From positions 118,946 through 182,945 of the forward strand of contig CANMXN010000003.1 of NCBI GenBank assembly GCA_947501885.1: a stretch of 64,000 nt of DNA, given 5' to 3'. Both the position numbers and the translations under genes were made by a program. This DNA is from an uncultured Sphingorhabdus sp. (lineage in GTDB: Bacteria > Pseudomonadota > Alphaproteobacteria > Sphingomonadales > Sphingomonadaceae). The notes beneath the pieces are model-generated. The model saw only the letters and a list, made by a program, of their open reading frames with translations, was not told where the DNA came from and made no database searches. Positions 28,028 to 34,880 of the stretch are shown one piece after another; position 1 is the first letter of the stretch; each line of letters begins with the position of its first letter.

Positions 28028-28942
28028 ATGGTAAGTATTAGAGCATCGCTAACACAATTTTATCTGCGGCATTCCAAATATAAAAAAATATTTTCAGGTA
28101 AAGGCGGTGCTGAAACAGCCATAGAGAAATTGCACGCTATACCTGCTGCACTGCCTAGCGCACGTTTTAAACGCAAATATCATGTAGAGGAAACCCAATT
28201 TCAAGGACAATCTGTTTATACGGTTTCTAAACATAATCGCGATATCAATAGTGATCAGCAAATCAACACGATCTTATATTTACATGGCGGCGGTTATGTA
28301 GGGGCCATTAGCCCATTCCATTGGTACCTTATAGGTCGCTTGATCGACACTTTAAATGTTACTGCCATTGTTCCTTTTTACCCCAGAGCGCCGCAACATG
28401 ATGTGGATGCTAATTTTGCATTTATGATGCCTTTTTATGATGATTTACTCTCTCGATATGATCCAAAAAGGATGATGGTAATGGGTGATAGTGCTGGAGC
28501 TGGCCTTACGCTTGCATTGACACAACAAGCTATTGCATCTGAAAAGATACCACCTGCAAAGATAATTTTATTATCGCCTTGGCTAGAGGCCAGCGGCAAT
28601 GATCCGCGGCAAATTGCTATTGAAAAAGATGATTGTTTGCTTGGTGTTGTGGGGTTGCAAGCATGCGGACGTGCTTATGCTGGTGATAATTCTATCATTG
28701 ATGCTAGAGTTTCGCCTGGATTGGGTTCACTATCGCAATTGCCGCCTATTGCCATGTTTGCAGGGACATATGATATTTTGCTAACCGATGCACGCAACTT
28801 TAAAACGCGCGTAGATGCTAGCGAAATACCAGTGCAATTAAGCTATCATGAGTATGAAAAGATGCATCATGTTTGGATGATATTGCCTTGTCCGGAGACC
28901 GATAGCTGCATTGAACAAATAGAGAATTTTGTCAGAGCTTGA
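28028..28942 (+). CDS. Alpha/beta hydrolase of the hormone-sensitive lipase type (acetyl esterase)
   Basis: The 304-aa protein carries both signatures of the HSL family: the oxyanion HGGGY at residues 86-90 and GDSAGAG with the nucleophile Ser155. The acid Asp lies in AGTYDILLTDA (about residue 247) and the His in KMHHVW (about residue 281). There is no signal peptide, so it is a cytosolic esterase acting on short acyl esters. Substrate unknown. It is preceded by a 500-base gap and followed by convergent genes. Confidence 0.92.
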   Translation: MVSIRASLTQFYLRHSKYKKIFSGKGGAETAIEKLHAIPAALPSARFKRKYHVEETQFQGQSVYTVSKHNRDINSDQQINTILYLHGGGYVGAISPFHWYLIGRLIDTLNVTAIVPFYPRAPQHDVDANFAFMMPFYDDLLSRYDPKRMMVMGDSAGAGLTLALTQQAIASEKIPPAKIILLSPWLEASGNDPRQIAIEKDDCLLGVVGLQACGRAYAGDNSIIDARVSPGLGSLSQLPPIAMFAGTYDILLTDARNFKTRVDASEIPVQLSYHEYEKMHHVWMILPCPETDSCIEQIENFVRA

Positions 28943-28999
28943 TAATGAAACATTATAGGGCGTTAAACCAATAACCTTTCACATTTTGCTTTTACAATT

Positions 29000-29431
29000 T
29001 TATTGCTCTTTAGATATTTTGTTATCTAATGATAATGTATCAAATTCTTTAAATGCTATCAAAATCAGTGTCGCAGCTGCTACCACTATAGACGGAAAAA
29101 ATAATGTATTTCTGCTACTTTCGTCTAGTAAGTATAGGCCGAGCGGATCTAAAATATATTGCCATATCGCCGCAGCCCCTAAACATAATATGATGGCCTG
29201 TAGCGGATAGATATATTTACGAAATAGGCCAAGGATTACGAGTGCGCCAACAACTACTTGGAAAATACCCCATGGCATTTGTAATGTCTCAGATGTCCAA
29301 AAGCTGCCATAATATTTTGTTGCGATACGCACACCTGTTTCTGCAGACCCGATTTTAATAAAACCCCAGATGATCAGCATTGCACCTGTAGTAATGCGCG
29401 TGAATAACAATGTTGCCGCTTTCATATCCAT
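29000..29431 (-). CDS. Small membrane protein, DoxX/DUF417-like
   Basis: A 143-aa protein with four hydrophobic helices: residues about 10-26 (RITTGAMLIIWGFIKIG), 55-70, 76-95 and 113-128. The layout with an early Gly-Phe-x-Lys after the first helix (WGFIKIG) and QVVVGALVILGLF in the second fits the DoxX superfamily, and the closest group is probably DUF417/YkgB. The function is unknown; relatives are linked to oxidative or chlorine stress. Minus strand, 75 bases from the next gene upstream. Confidence 0.75.
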   Translation of the reverse strand: MDMKAATLLFTRITTGAMLIIWGFIKIGSAETGVRIATKYYGSFWTSETLQMPWGIFQVVVGALVILGLFRKYIYPLQAIILCLGAAAIWQYILDPLGLYLLDESSRNTLFFPSIVVAAATLILIAFKEFDTLSLDNKISKEQ

Positions 29432-29506
29432 TTTCCTCTCTCTTAAGCTATTGATCTTACTTAATACAAAAGATTATCATCTAAAAAGTTCATCGATTGC
29501 TATATT

Positions 29507-30103
29507 CTATAAAGATGTATCTACAATATTTTTCATGGCTTTATCAGGGTGCCTTGGTGTTACACTTTTATAGTTTTTTTCAATGATCTTCATATCTTGT
29601 TTATAATCACCAGTCGTCATAAAGGCTTCGATCAAACCGCCTGTCTTATTGCCATAATCCATCATGCCGATCACTAGAGGAACATTTGCCTCGCGCGCGA
29701 TATGGTAAAAGCCTGTTTTCCACTGTTGCACACTGCTTCGAGTACCTTCTGGCGCAATAGTAAGCATAAATTGTTTGCGCTTAGAAAACTCTTGCACCAT
29801 AGCTGCTACAATATCTTTACCGCCTGAACGATCAACAGGTACACCGCCCATATCAAGCAAAAAGTTTTTCCAAGGCCAACGAAATAGCGATTCTTTCGCC
29901 ATAAAATGTGGCTGTATTCCCAACTCATTGGTTAAGCCGATAAAATATAAAAAGTCCCAATTGCTTGTGTGCGGTGCTGCTACGATAACAAAACGTTGAT
30001 CTTTTGGGGCTTTACCGACTGCGCTCCAACCATTTCGTCTATATATCCATACAATGATATGTTTCACAATACGCGATAATATCGACGGTTTTCTCTCAAG
30101 CAT
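29507..30103 (-). CDS. Lysophospholipid acyltransferase-like protein (PlsC family)
   Basis: The 198-aa protein has the acyltransferase catalytic box H-x4-D as HTSNWD at residues 45-50, and EGTR at 119-122, which binds the phosphate of the acceptor. GVPVDR lies between, as in this group. It is shorter than PlsC and lacks strong membrane helices apart from a hydrophobic N-terminus. This short type is usually annotated as 1-acyl-glycerol-3-phosphate acyltransferase-like, with unproven substrate. It is transcribed divergently from the FabH-like gene, so a joint lipid role is possible. Confidence 0.9.
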   Translation of the reverse strand: MLERKPSILSRIVKHIIVWIYRRNGWSAVGKAPKDQRFVIVAAPHTSNWDFLYFIGLTNELGIQPHFMAKESLFRWPWKNFLLDMGGVPVDRSGGKDIVAAMVQEFSKRKQFMLTIAPEGTRSSVQQWKTGFYHIAREANVPLVIGMMDYGNKTGGLIEAFMTTGDYKQDMKIIEKNYKSVTPRHPDKAMKNIVDTSL

Positions 30104-30321
30104 CTGCTATAGCCTTACTATTTGCCCCACCCAGTGTAAGCTTTGAACATATTTTACCAAAAGCGCAATTGGTTTTACACAGAGAAAATAATGGAGAGAG
30201 AATAGATAGAAGAAAATGCTTTTTCGCAATTATCTTGTCAAGAAACCATCTCGTCATTAGATGTAATTAAACTATATGTCGCCGCAAAAACAAGTGCGTC
30301 GATTCAAAGGGAATTATATTC

Positions 30322-31461
30322 ATGACCAGTAACGTATCGAGCAATATTCCGGTTATCTCGGCAACGGGCTTGTTCACACCCAATCAAAATATCACTAATG
30401 AAGAACTGGTCAAAAGCTTTAATCACTATGTTGACAAGTTTAATACAGAAAATGCTGATGATATTGCCGCTGGCACTACAGAGGCCTTAACGCACAGTTC
30501 GGTTGAATTTATCGAAAAGGCGAGCGGTATTAAGGCTCGTAACGTGCTTGATAAAGACAATATATTAAATCCAGATATTATGTCTCCACTTTTTCCAGAG
30601 CGTCCTGATGAAGAGCTTTCCATTCTTGCGGAAATCGGTGTGAAAGCTGCCAAACAGGCGCTTGATAATGCTGGCCGTGATGTCAGTGACGTGGACGCGA
30701 TCCTTTGCGCTTGTTCGAATATGCAACGCGCCTATCCTGCTATTGCAGTGGAGATACAAGATGCCTTGGGCATGGAGGATGGTTTTGGGTTTGACATGAA
30801 TGTGGCCTGTTCTTCAGCAACATTTGGAATACAAACAGCGGCAGATTATATTCGTTCGGGAAATGCCAAATCGGTATTAGTTGTAAGCCCCGAGATTACA
30901 TCAGCTCATTTAAATTGGCGTGATCGTGATAGCCATTTTATTTTTGGTGATGTTGCAACGGCTGTTCTCGTTGAGAGTAAGACTATTGCTCCAGATAATC
31001 ACTGGGAAATCTTGGGCACGAAATTGAAAACCAAATTTAGTAATAATATACGCAATAATTTTGGATTTTTGAACAGAACAAGCCCTGAAACACGGGATGA
31101 TCCGGACAAATTATTTGTTCAAGAAGGCCGTAAGGTCTTTAAAGAAGTGGTGCCTATGGTCGCAACTATGATTGGTGAACATGCGAAGCATTTAAATATT
31201 GATCCGACGAAACTGCGCAGGCTTTGGTTGCATCAAGCCAATGCAGGGATGAATAGGTTGATAGCACAGCGCGTATTAGGTCATGAAGCTAATGCAGATG
31301 AAAGTCCAACTGTGCTTGATAGTTATGCCAATACTTCCAGCGCCGGTTCTATCATTGCATTTCACAGACATAATGCCGATCTTGCGGTTAATGATTTGGG
31401 ACTTATTTGCTCGTTTGGAGCGGGATATTCTGCTGGTAGCGTGTTCGTTCGAAAAAGCTGA
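30322..31461 (+). CDS. Beta-ketoacyl-ACP synthase III-like enzyme
   Basis: A 379-aa thiolase-fold enzyme with the FabH triad: Cys163 (in MNVACSSATFG), His304 (in LWLHQANAGMNRL) and Asn337 (in YANTSSAGS). It is about 50 residues longer than E. coli FabH, mainly through an N-terminal stretch around residues 40-95. Long FabH-like proteins of this sort condense an acyl-CoA or acyl-ACP with malonyl-ACP, or in OleA two acyl chains. A second, ordinary FabH is expected elsewhere in the genome with plsX, so this one is likely a specialised paralogue. It is a single-gene unit. Confidence 0.9.
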   Translation: MTSNVSSNIPVISATGLFTPNQNITNEELVKSFNHYVDKFNTENADDIAAGTTEALTHSSVEFIEKASGIKARNVLDKDNILNPDIMSPLFPERPDEELSILAEIGVKAAKQALDNAGRDVSDVDAILCACSNMQRAYPAIAVEIQDALGMEDGFGFDMNVACSSATFGIQTAADYIRSGNAKSVLVVSPEITSAHLNWRDRDSHFIFGDVATAVLVESKTIAPDNHWEILGTKLKTKFSNNIRNNFGFLNRTSPETRDDPDKLFVQEGRKVFKEVVPMVATMIGEHAKHLNIDPTKLRRLWLHQANAGMNRLIAQRVLGHEANADESPTVLDSYANTSSAGSIIAFHRHNADLAVNDLGLICSFGAGYSAGSVFVRKS

Positions 31462-31469
31462 CCACTGAT

Positions 31470-31805
31470 TTATTTTGCCCTTCGTGCAGCATAAATATAA
31501 GAGATATGATCAAATATTGCTGAATGTAATGGTTTTACGAATGTGCATCCATATATTTCATTTTTATGCCAAATTACATTGGCCTCCAAAGATTCAAATC
31601 CTGGTATAATAAGAAAAATATCATTATCTTCGTCTAACCACATTGCAGTAGTCATACGAAAACCTGTTTCTGAAATATCCAATATTTTTACACTGGATTT
31701 GCCGCCGTTTCTAGGGCGGATATGTGCGTCAATGGTAACAATGCTTCGTCTATATTGACGATCATTATAATATTTCTCATTATCATCTTCTGCAACAGTT
31801 TGCAT
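31470..31805 (-). CDS. PilZ domain protein
   Basis: A 111-aa single-domain protein. The c-di-GMP site is recognisable as RQYRRS (about residues 17-22, the RxxxR part) and D-x-S-x-x-G as DISETGF (about 42-48). Single-domain PilZ proteins relay c-di-GMP levels to motility or polysaccharide machinery. The gene ends nine bases from the convergent FabH-like gene. It does not adjoin any other signalling gene, though a chemoreceptor lies about 7 kb away. Confidence 0.88.
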   Translation of the reverse strand: MQTVAEDDNEKYYNDRQYRRSIVTIDAHIRPRNGGKSSVKILDISETGFRMTTAMWLDEDNDIFLIIPGFESLEANVIWHKNEIYGCTFVKPLHSAIFDHISYIYAARRAK

Positions 31806-31904
31806 ATAATAACCTATTTAATATCCATGTAATATGTGAGTCACTTTTTACAACGTAATACATAGGATTTAATTTTCAGTAAATTATATAATGGTTAATC
31901 CCGA

Positions 31905-32081
31905 TTAATTCAAAATTAAGGCGAGTAGAAAATAGATTAATATTGGTGATCCGGCGCCTATCAATGTTGCTATAACAAATAATATACGAATAATTTTTAC
32001 GTCTACATTAGACCATGCTGCTAGTCCGCCGCATACGCCAGCTAATTTTTTGTCTGTTTTGCTTAATGATAGTTTGCTCAT
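31905..32081 (-). CDS. PspC-domain small membrane protein
   Basis: A 58-aa protein that I translated directly: it starts MSKLSLSKTDKKLAGVCGGL, the PspC signature (K-x-x-G-V-C-x-G-L-A), followed by DVKIIRILFVIATL and a second hydrophobic segment ending in ALILN. GGAAAAAT precedes the ATG. PspC proteins sit in the inner membrane and report or counter membrane stress. The gene ends about 30 bases from the first copy of the long direct repeat, so it lies next to the small hydrophobic peptide genes. Confidence 0.85.
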   Translation of the reverse strand: MSKLSLSKTDKKLAGVCGGLAAWSNVDVKIIRILFVIATLIGAGSPILIYFLLALILN

Positions 32082-32135
32082 TATTTTTCCTTCATATGTA
32101 ATTTTATATAGTAAATTGGTTTATATTATATGTGT

Positions 32136-32201
32136 TTATGTTAAGGCTGATGTGCATATTATGATACCAAATATGCTGTGAACGGGTAGGGGGTCATTCA
32201 T
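32136..32201 (-). CDS. Possible third short peptide of the repeat
   Basis: Twenty-one codons starting MNDPLPVHSIFG and ending in a hydrophobic stretch. AAGGATAAAGCC precedes the ATG, a fitting ribosome binding site. In the second repeat copy the 10-base insertion changes the frame after about 17 residues and lengthens it, so the C-terminus is not conserved. That counts against strong selection; it may be noncoding. Confidence 0.25.
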   Translation of the reverse strand: MNDPLPVHSIFGIIICTSALT

Positions 32202-32274
32202 GGCTTTATCCTTCATTTATGCTTATATTTGCCTTATTAATTGCCTTTAGTTTTAGGATTATTTATCTTTGGTA

Positions 32275-32394
32275 TTAGGCAAAGAATGCAGCGGTAGGGG
32301 AGAGTGCAGGAGCGATGCTCATACCGATGGTGATGCTAGCGCATATAAGGGCTGCTAAGATGCTGGTGACTTGGTTTACGGCTGTGTCTGTCAT
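32275..32394 (-). CDS. Small hydrophobic peptide A, copy 1 (39 aa)
   Basis: Thirty-nine residues: MTDTAVNQVTSILAALICAS as the first part, then a continued hydrophobic stretch with ITIGMSIAP, ending in SPTAAFFA. TTAGGACATTTATC precedes the ATG. The segment from about residue 11 to 30 can span a membrane once, and there are no basic residues at all, which is unusual for a toxin peptide. It is a paralogue of peptide B next to it: the first five and the middle residues are identical. No known family is recognised. Confidence 0.7.
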   Translation of the reverse strand: MTDTAVNQVTSILAALICASITIGMSIAPALSPTAAFFA

Positions 32395-32460
32395 GATAAA
32401 TGTCCTAAAATGATGTGAGATGGAGAGAGTTGCGTAAGAGAGAATGTTTAAGCCTATGGT

Positions 32461-32577
32461 TTAAGCAAAGAATGCTGATGTTGGTGCAATAGCAGGAGCG
32501 ATGCTCATACCGATGGTGATGCTAGCGCATATAAGAGCGGCTAAGATGCTGGTGAATGTTGTTGCTGTGTCTGTCAT
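32461..32577 (-). CDS. Small hydrophobic peptide B, copy 1 (38 aa)
   Basis: Thirty-eight residues: MTDTATTFTSILAALICAS, then ITIGMSIAPAIAPTSAFFA. AAGGAATTATAT precedes the ATG, a strong site with seven-base spacing. It is first in the pair, 66 bases before peptide A, and the nucleotide sequence of the two is nearly the same from the TSIL codons to the APA codons, so they arose by tandem duplication or are kept alike by conversion. A single transmembrane helix is likely. Confidence 0.72.
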   Translation of the reverse strand: MTDTATTFTSILAALICASITIGMSIAPAIAPTSAFFA

Positions 32578-32604
32578 ATATAATTCCTTTGTTTCTGTTT
32601 GTTT

Positions 32605-32649
32605 CCACCTTAGGTGGTGATGTTAACATTATAGCATGAGGCGTGCCAA
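32605..32649 (-). promoter_or_regulatory. Promoter-like element and leader hairpin of the peptide pair, copy 1
   Basis: Read on the minus strand, TGCTATAAT is a perfect extended -10 (32628-32636). The same place also reads TTGGCACG-N4-ATGCT, one base from the sigma-54 consensus TGGCACG-N4-TTGC. Downstream, in the presumed leader, CCACC-TAA-GGTGG (32605-32617) forms a short hairpin about 28 bases ahead of the peptide B start. The element is identical in copy 2. Which sigma factor reads it cannot be told from sequence. Confidence 0.5.
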
Positions 32650-32863
32650 CTTTAGGAAGTGGTATAAAAACAGATGTTTACCTAATTTTAAGGATATAAT
32701 ATTGTTGAGGATATCAGAGATATTGGTGTAAAATCCTATAAAATGAAAAAAATCCCAACCCATATGTGAATATTTTCAGTATATGTTCATATTGACCCTA
32801 TTAATCAAATAGCCTTGAATCTTTGCAGTTGACCATTTTTTAAGATGCTCTAGCGATTACCCT

Positions 32864-33988
32864 ATGAGCTTATCGCGTCTCACATTGACTAACTTTCGCA
32901 ATCATGGGGCGATTGACCTTAAGATTAATCGTGGATTTATTATTTTTTCGGGAGATAATGGTGCGGGTAAAACCAATATATTAGAGTCTGTGTCCCTGCT
33001 TGCACCTGGCCGAGGGCTTAGGAGGGCGCCGCTTCGTGATATAGCGCAACAAAATAGCCCTGGTAATTTCGCCATATCTGCTGTGTGCGATGAGATGCAA
33101 ATAGGTACTGGAACAGAAATATCCGCACCTGACCGGCGTATTTTGCGCATTAATGGTGCTGCGGCCCCGATCAATAGATTGGCCGAATATCTATCTATCA
33201 CTTGGCTTACACCAGCCATGGACAGATTATTTAATGATAGTGCATCCGCACGCAGGAGGTTTTTAGATCGCCTTGCGCTAGCTTTATATCCAGATCATGC
33301 TCATCATGCGAGCCGATATGAAAATGCTATGCGGCAACGTAATCGTATTTTTGCGGATGATGCGCTCTTTGATGAGGCATGGATTCTCTCTTTAGAAGCG
33401 ATAATGGCTGAACATGGTTTTTATATCTCTGAAAACCGCAGGCGGTTGGTAGAGAGGCTGAATATATATATTGAGGCAGAGCGGGATAATATCTTTGCTA
33501 AGCCAATATTGAAGATTACTGGCGGCAATATTGCTGATAATAGTAGAGATTCTAGTGAAAGTGATATGAGCAGCCATTTCTCTAGTATTGATGAGCTGCG
33601 TCATGCCTTACAATTAGGACGGCCAATGGATCGCTCTGCAAAGCGCAGCCTGATAGGGCCGCACCGCGATGACTTAATCGTCATACATAAAGCAAAAGGA
33701 CAAGCTGCAGCACATTGTTCCACGGGTGAGCAAAAGGCATTGCTGCTCTCGCTTATCTTATCACATGCATCGCTGGTGAGAGAGCAAAATAAGGGTAAGC
33801 CTCTATTGATATTATTGGATGAAGTGGCTGCACATTTGGACCCTGCGCGGCGTGCAATATTGTTTGAGAGATTATCGCAGGGTCATAGTCAGATATGGCT
33901 CACAGGAACGGAGAAAAATCTATTCCTTGGTACGGAGACTTATGCGCAACATTATCATTTTAAAAACGGTATATTGCAATTGGGTTAG
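32864..33988 (+). CDS. recF: DNA replication and repair protein RecF
   Basis: RecF helps load RecA onto gapped DNA through RecOR. The 374-aa protein has LTLTNFRNHG at the start, the Walker A motif GDNGAGKT at residues 30-37, the ABC-type signature region STGEQKALLLSL (about 285-296) and Walker B LLILLDEVAAHLD (about 309-321). All are intact. The gene is not beside dnaA, dnaN or gyrB, its classic neighbours; instead it lies between two copies of a 680-base direct repeat, starting 73 bases after the first and ending 13 bases before the second. Its promoter must lie in or just after repeat copy 1. Confidence 0.95.
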   Translation: MSLSRLTLTNFRNHGAIDLKINRGFIIFSGDNGAGKTNILESVSLLAPGRGLRRAPLRDIAQQNSPGNFAISAVCDEMQIGTGTEISAPDRRILRINGAAAPINRLAEYLSITWLTPAMDRLFNDSASARRRFLDRLALALYPDHAHHASRYENAMRQRNRIFADDALFDEAWILSLEAIMAEHGFYISENRRRLVERLNIYIEAERDNIFAKPILKITGGNIADNSRDSSESDMSSHFSSIDELRHALQLGRPMDRSAKRSLIGPHRDDLIVIHKAKGQAAAHCSTGEQKALLLSLILSHASLVREQNKGKPLLILLDEVAAHLDPARRAILFERLSQGHSQIWLTGTEKNLFLGTETYAQHYHFKNGILQLG

Positions 33989-34174
33989 ACTATATAGTCC
34001 ATAAATTGGTTTATATTATATGTGTTTATGTTAAGGCTGATGTATATATATGTACATATTATGATACCAAATATGCTGTGAACGGGTAGGGGGTCATTCA
34101 TGGCTTTATCCTTCATTTATGCTTATATTTGCCTTATTAATTCCCTTTAGTTTTAGGATTATTTATCTTTGGTA

Positions 34175-34294
34175 TTAGGCAAAGAATGCAGCGGTGGGAG
34201 AGAGTGCAGGAGCGATGCTCATACCGATGGTGATGCTGGCGCATATAAGGGCTGCTAAGATGCTGGTGACTTGGTTTACGGCTGTGTCTGTCAT
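34175..34294 (-). CDS. Small hydrophobic peptide A, copy 2 (39 aa)
   Basis: The protein is identical to the copy at 32275-32394. I find three base differences between the two genes (one Ala codon GCT/GCC, one Ser codon TCC/TCT, one Pro codon CCT/CCC), and all three are silent. That supports the frame being translated, though three changes are few. The ribosome binding site and spacing to peptide B are the same as in copy 1. Confidence 0.7.
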   Translation of the reverse strand: MTDTAVNQVTSILAALICASITIGMSIAPALSPTAAFFA

Positions 34295-34360
34295 GATAAA
34301 TGTCCTAAAATGATGTGAGATGGAGAGAGTTGCGTAAGAGAGAATGTTTAAGCCTATGGT

Positions 34361-34477
34361 TTAAGCAAAGAATGCTGATGTTGGTGCAATAGCAGGAGCG
34401 ATGCTCATACCGATGGTGATGCTAGCGCATATAAGAGCGGCTAAGATGCTGGTGAATGTTGTTGCTGTGTCTGTCAT
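34361..34477 (-). CDS. Small hydrophobic peptide B, copy 2 (38 aa)
   Basis: Identical in every base to the copy at 32461-32577, including the AAGGA ribosome binding site. It is the first gene after the promoter-like element of repeat copy 2. See the first copy for the description of the peptide. Confidence 0.72.
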   Translation of the reverse strand: MTDTATTFTSILAALICASITIGMSIAPAIAPTSAFFA

Positions 34478-34504
34478 ATATAATTCCTTTGTTTCTGTTT
34501 GTTT

Positions 34505-34549
34505 CCACCTTAGGTGGTGATGTTAACATTATAGCATGAGGCGTGCCAA
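34505..34549 (-). promoter_or_regulatory. Promoter-like element and leader hairpin, copy 2
   Basis: Same extended -10 (34528-34536), sigma-54-like overlap and CCACC-TAA-GGTGG leader hairpin (34505-34517) as in copy 1, with no base change. Each peptide pair therefore has its own complete control region. Confidence 0.5.
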
Positions 34550-34795
34550 CTTTAGGAAGTGGTATAAAAACAGATGTTTACCTAATTTTAAGGATATAAT
34601 ATTGTTGAGGATATCAGAGATATTGGTGTAAAATCCTATAAAATGAAAAAAATCCCAACCTATATGTGAATATTTTCAGCATATGTTCATAAAAACATAA
34701 TTATCATTCGGCCTTTTATATTTATTGTTATGCTAGGTTGGCCGGCACTCATATTTTTGAATGTCTAGAATGAGCATTTATTTTGCTCATAATAT

Positions 34796-34811
34796 TTAAC
34801 GCGCTGTTAAC
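34796..34811 (+). promoter_or_regulatory. CtrA-type binding box
   Basis: TTAA-CGCGCTG-TTAAC matches the full alphaproteobacterial CtrA consensus TTAA-N7-TTAAC. It lies about 70 bases ahead of the CHAP amidase start. CtrA controls cell-cycle, envelope and motility genes, so the target makes sense. Binding is inference. Confidence 0.6.
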
Positions 34812-34880
34812 CATAGAGCTTAGCGGCATATTTCTCATTATATAGTAAATATCCATGCTGAACCAAAAGTCGTGGATAAT

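Larger units (their letters stand above)
32112..32790. repeat. Long direct repeat, copy 1 (left of recF)
   Basis: About 679 bases that recur almost unchanged at 34002-34690, in the same orientation. The copies differ by one 10-base insertion in copy 2 (near 34043) and only a handful of substitutions that I could find by eye. Each contains, on the minus strand, a promoter-like element, two paralogous peptide genes and a possible third short frame. There are no terminal inverted repeats, target duplications or transposase, so it does not look like an insertion sequence. Confidence 0.97.
34002..34690. repeat. Long direct repeat, copy 2 (right of recF)
   Basis: About 689 bases, near-identical to 32112-32790. 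It starts directly after a 12-base palindrome GACTATATAGTC (33988-33999) at the recF stop. It has an extra 10 bases in the downstream part, a few single-base changes, and carries both peptide genes intact with the same promoter-like element. Divergence is very low, so the duplication is recent or kept uniform by recombination across recF. Confidence 0.97.

Noticed and set aside
32112-34690. The 680-base repeats as insertion sequences or MITEs
   Set aside because: No transposase, no terminal inverted repeats and no target-site duplication; they carry intact peptide genes with their own control signals.
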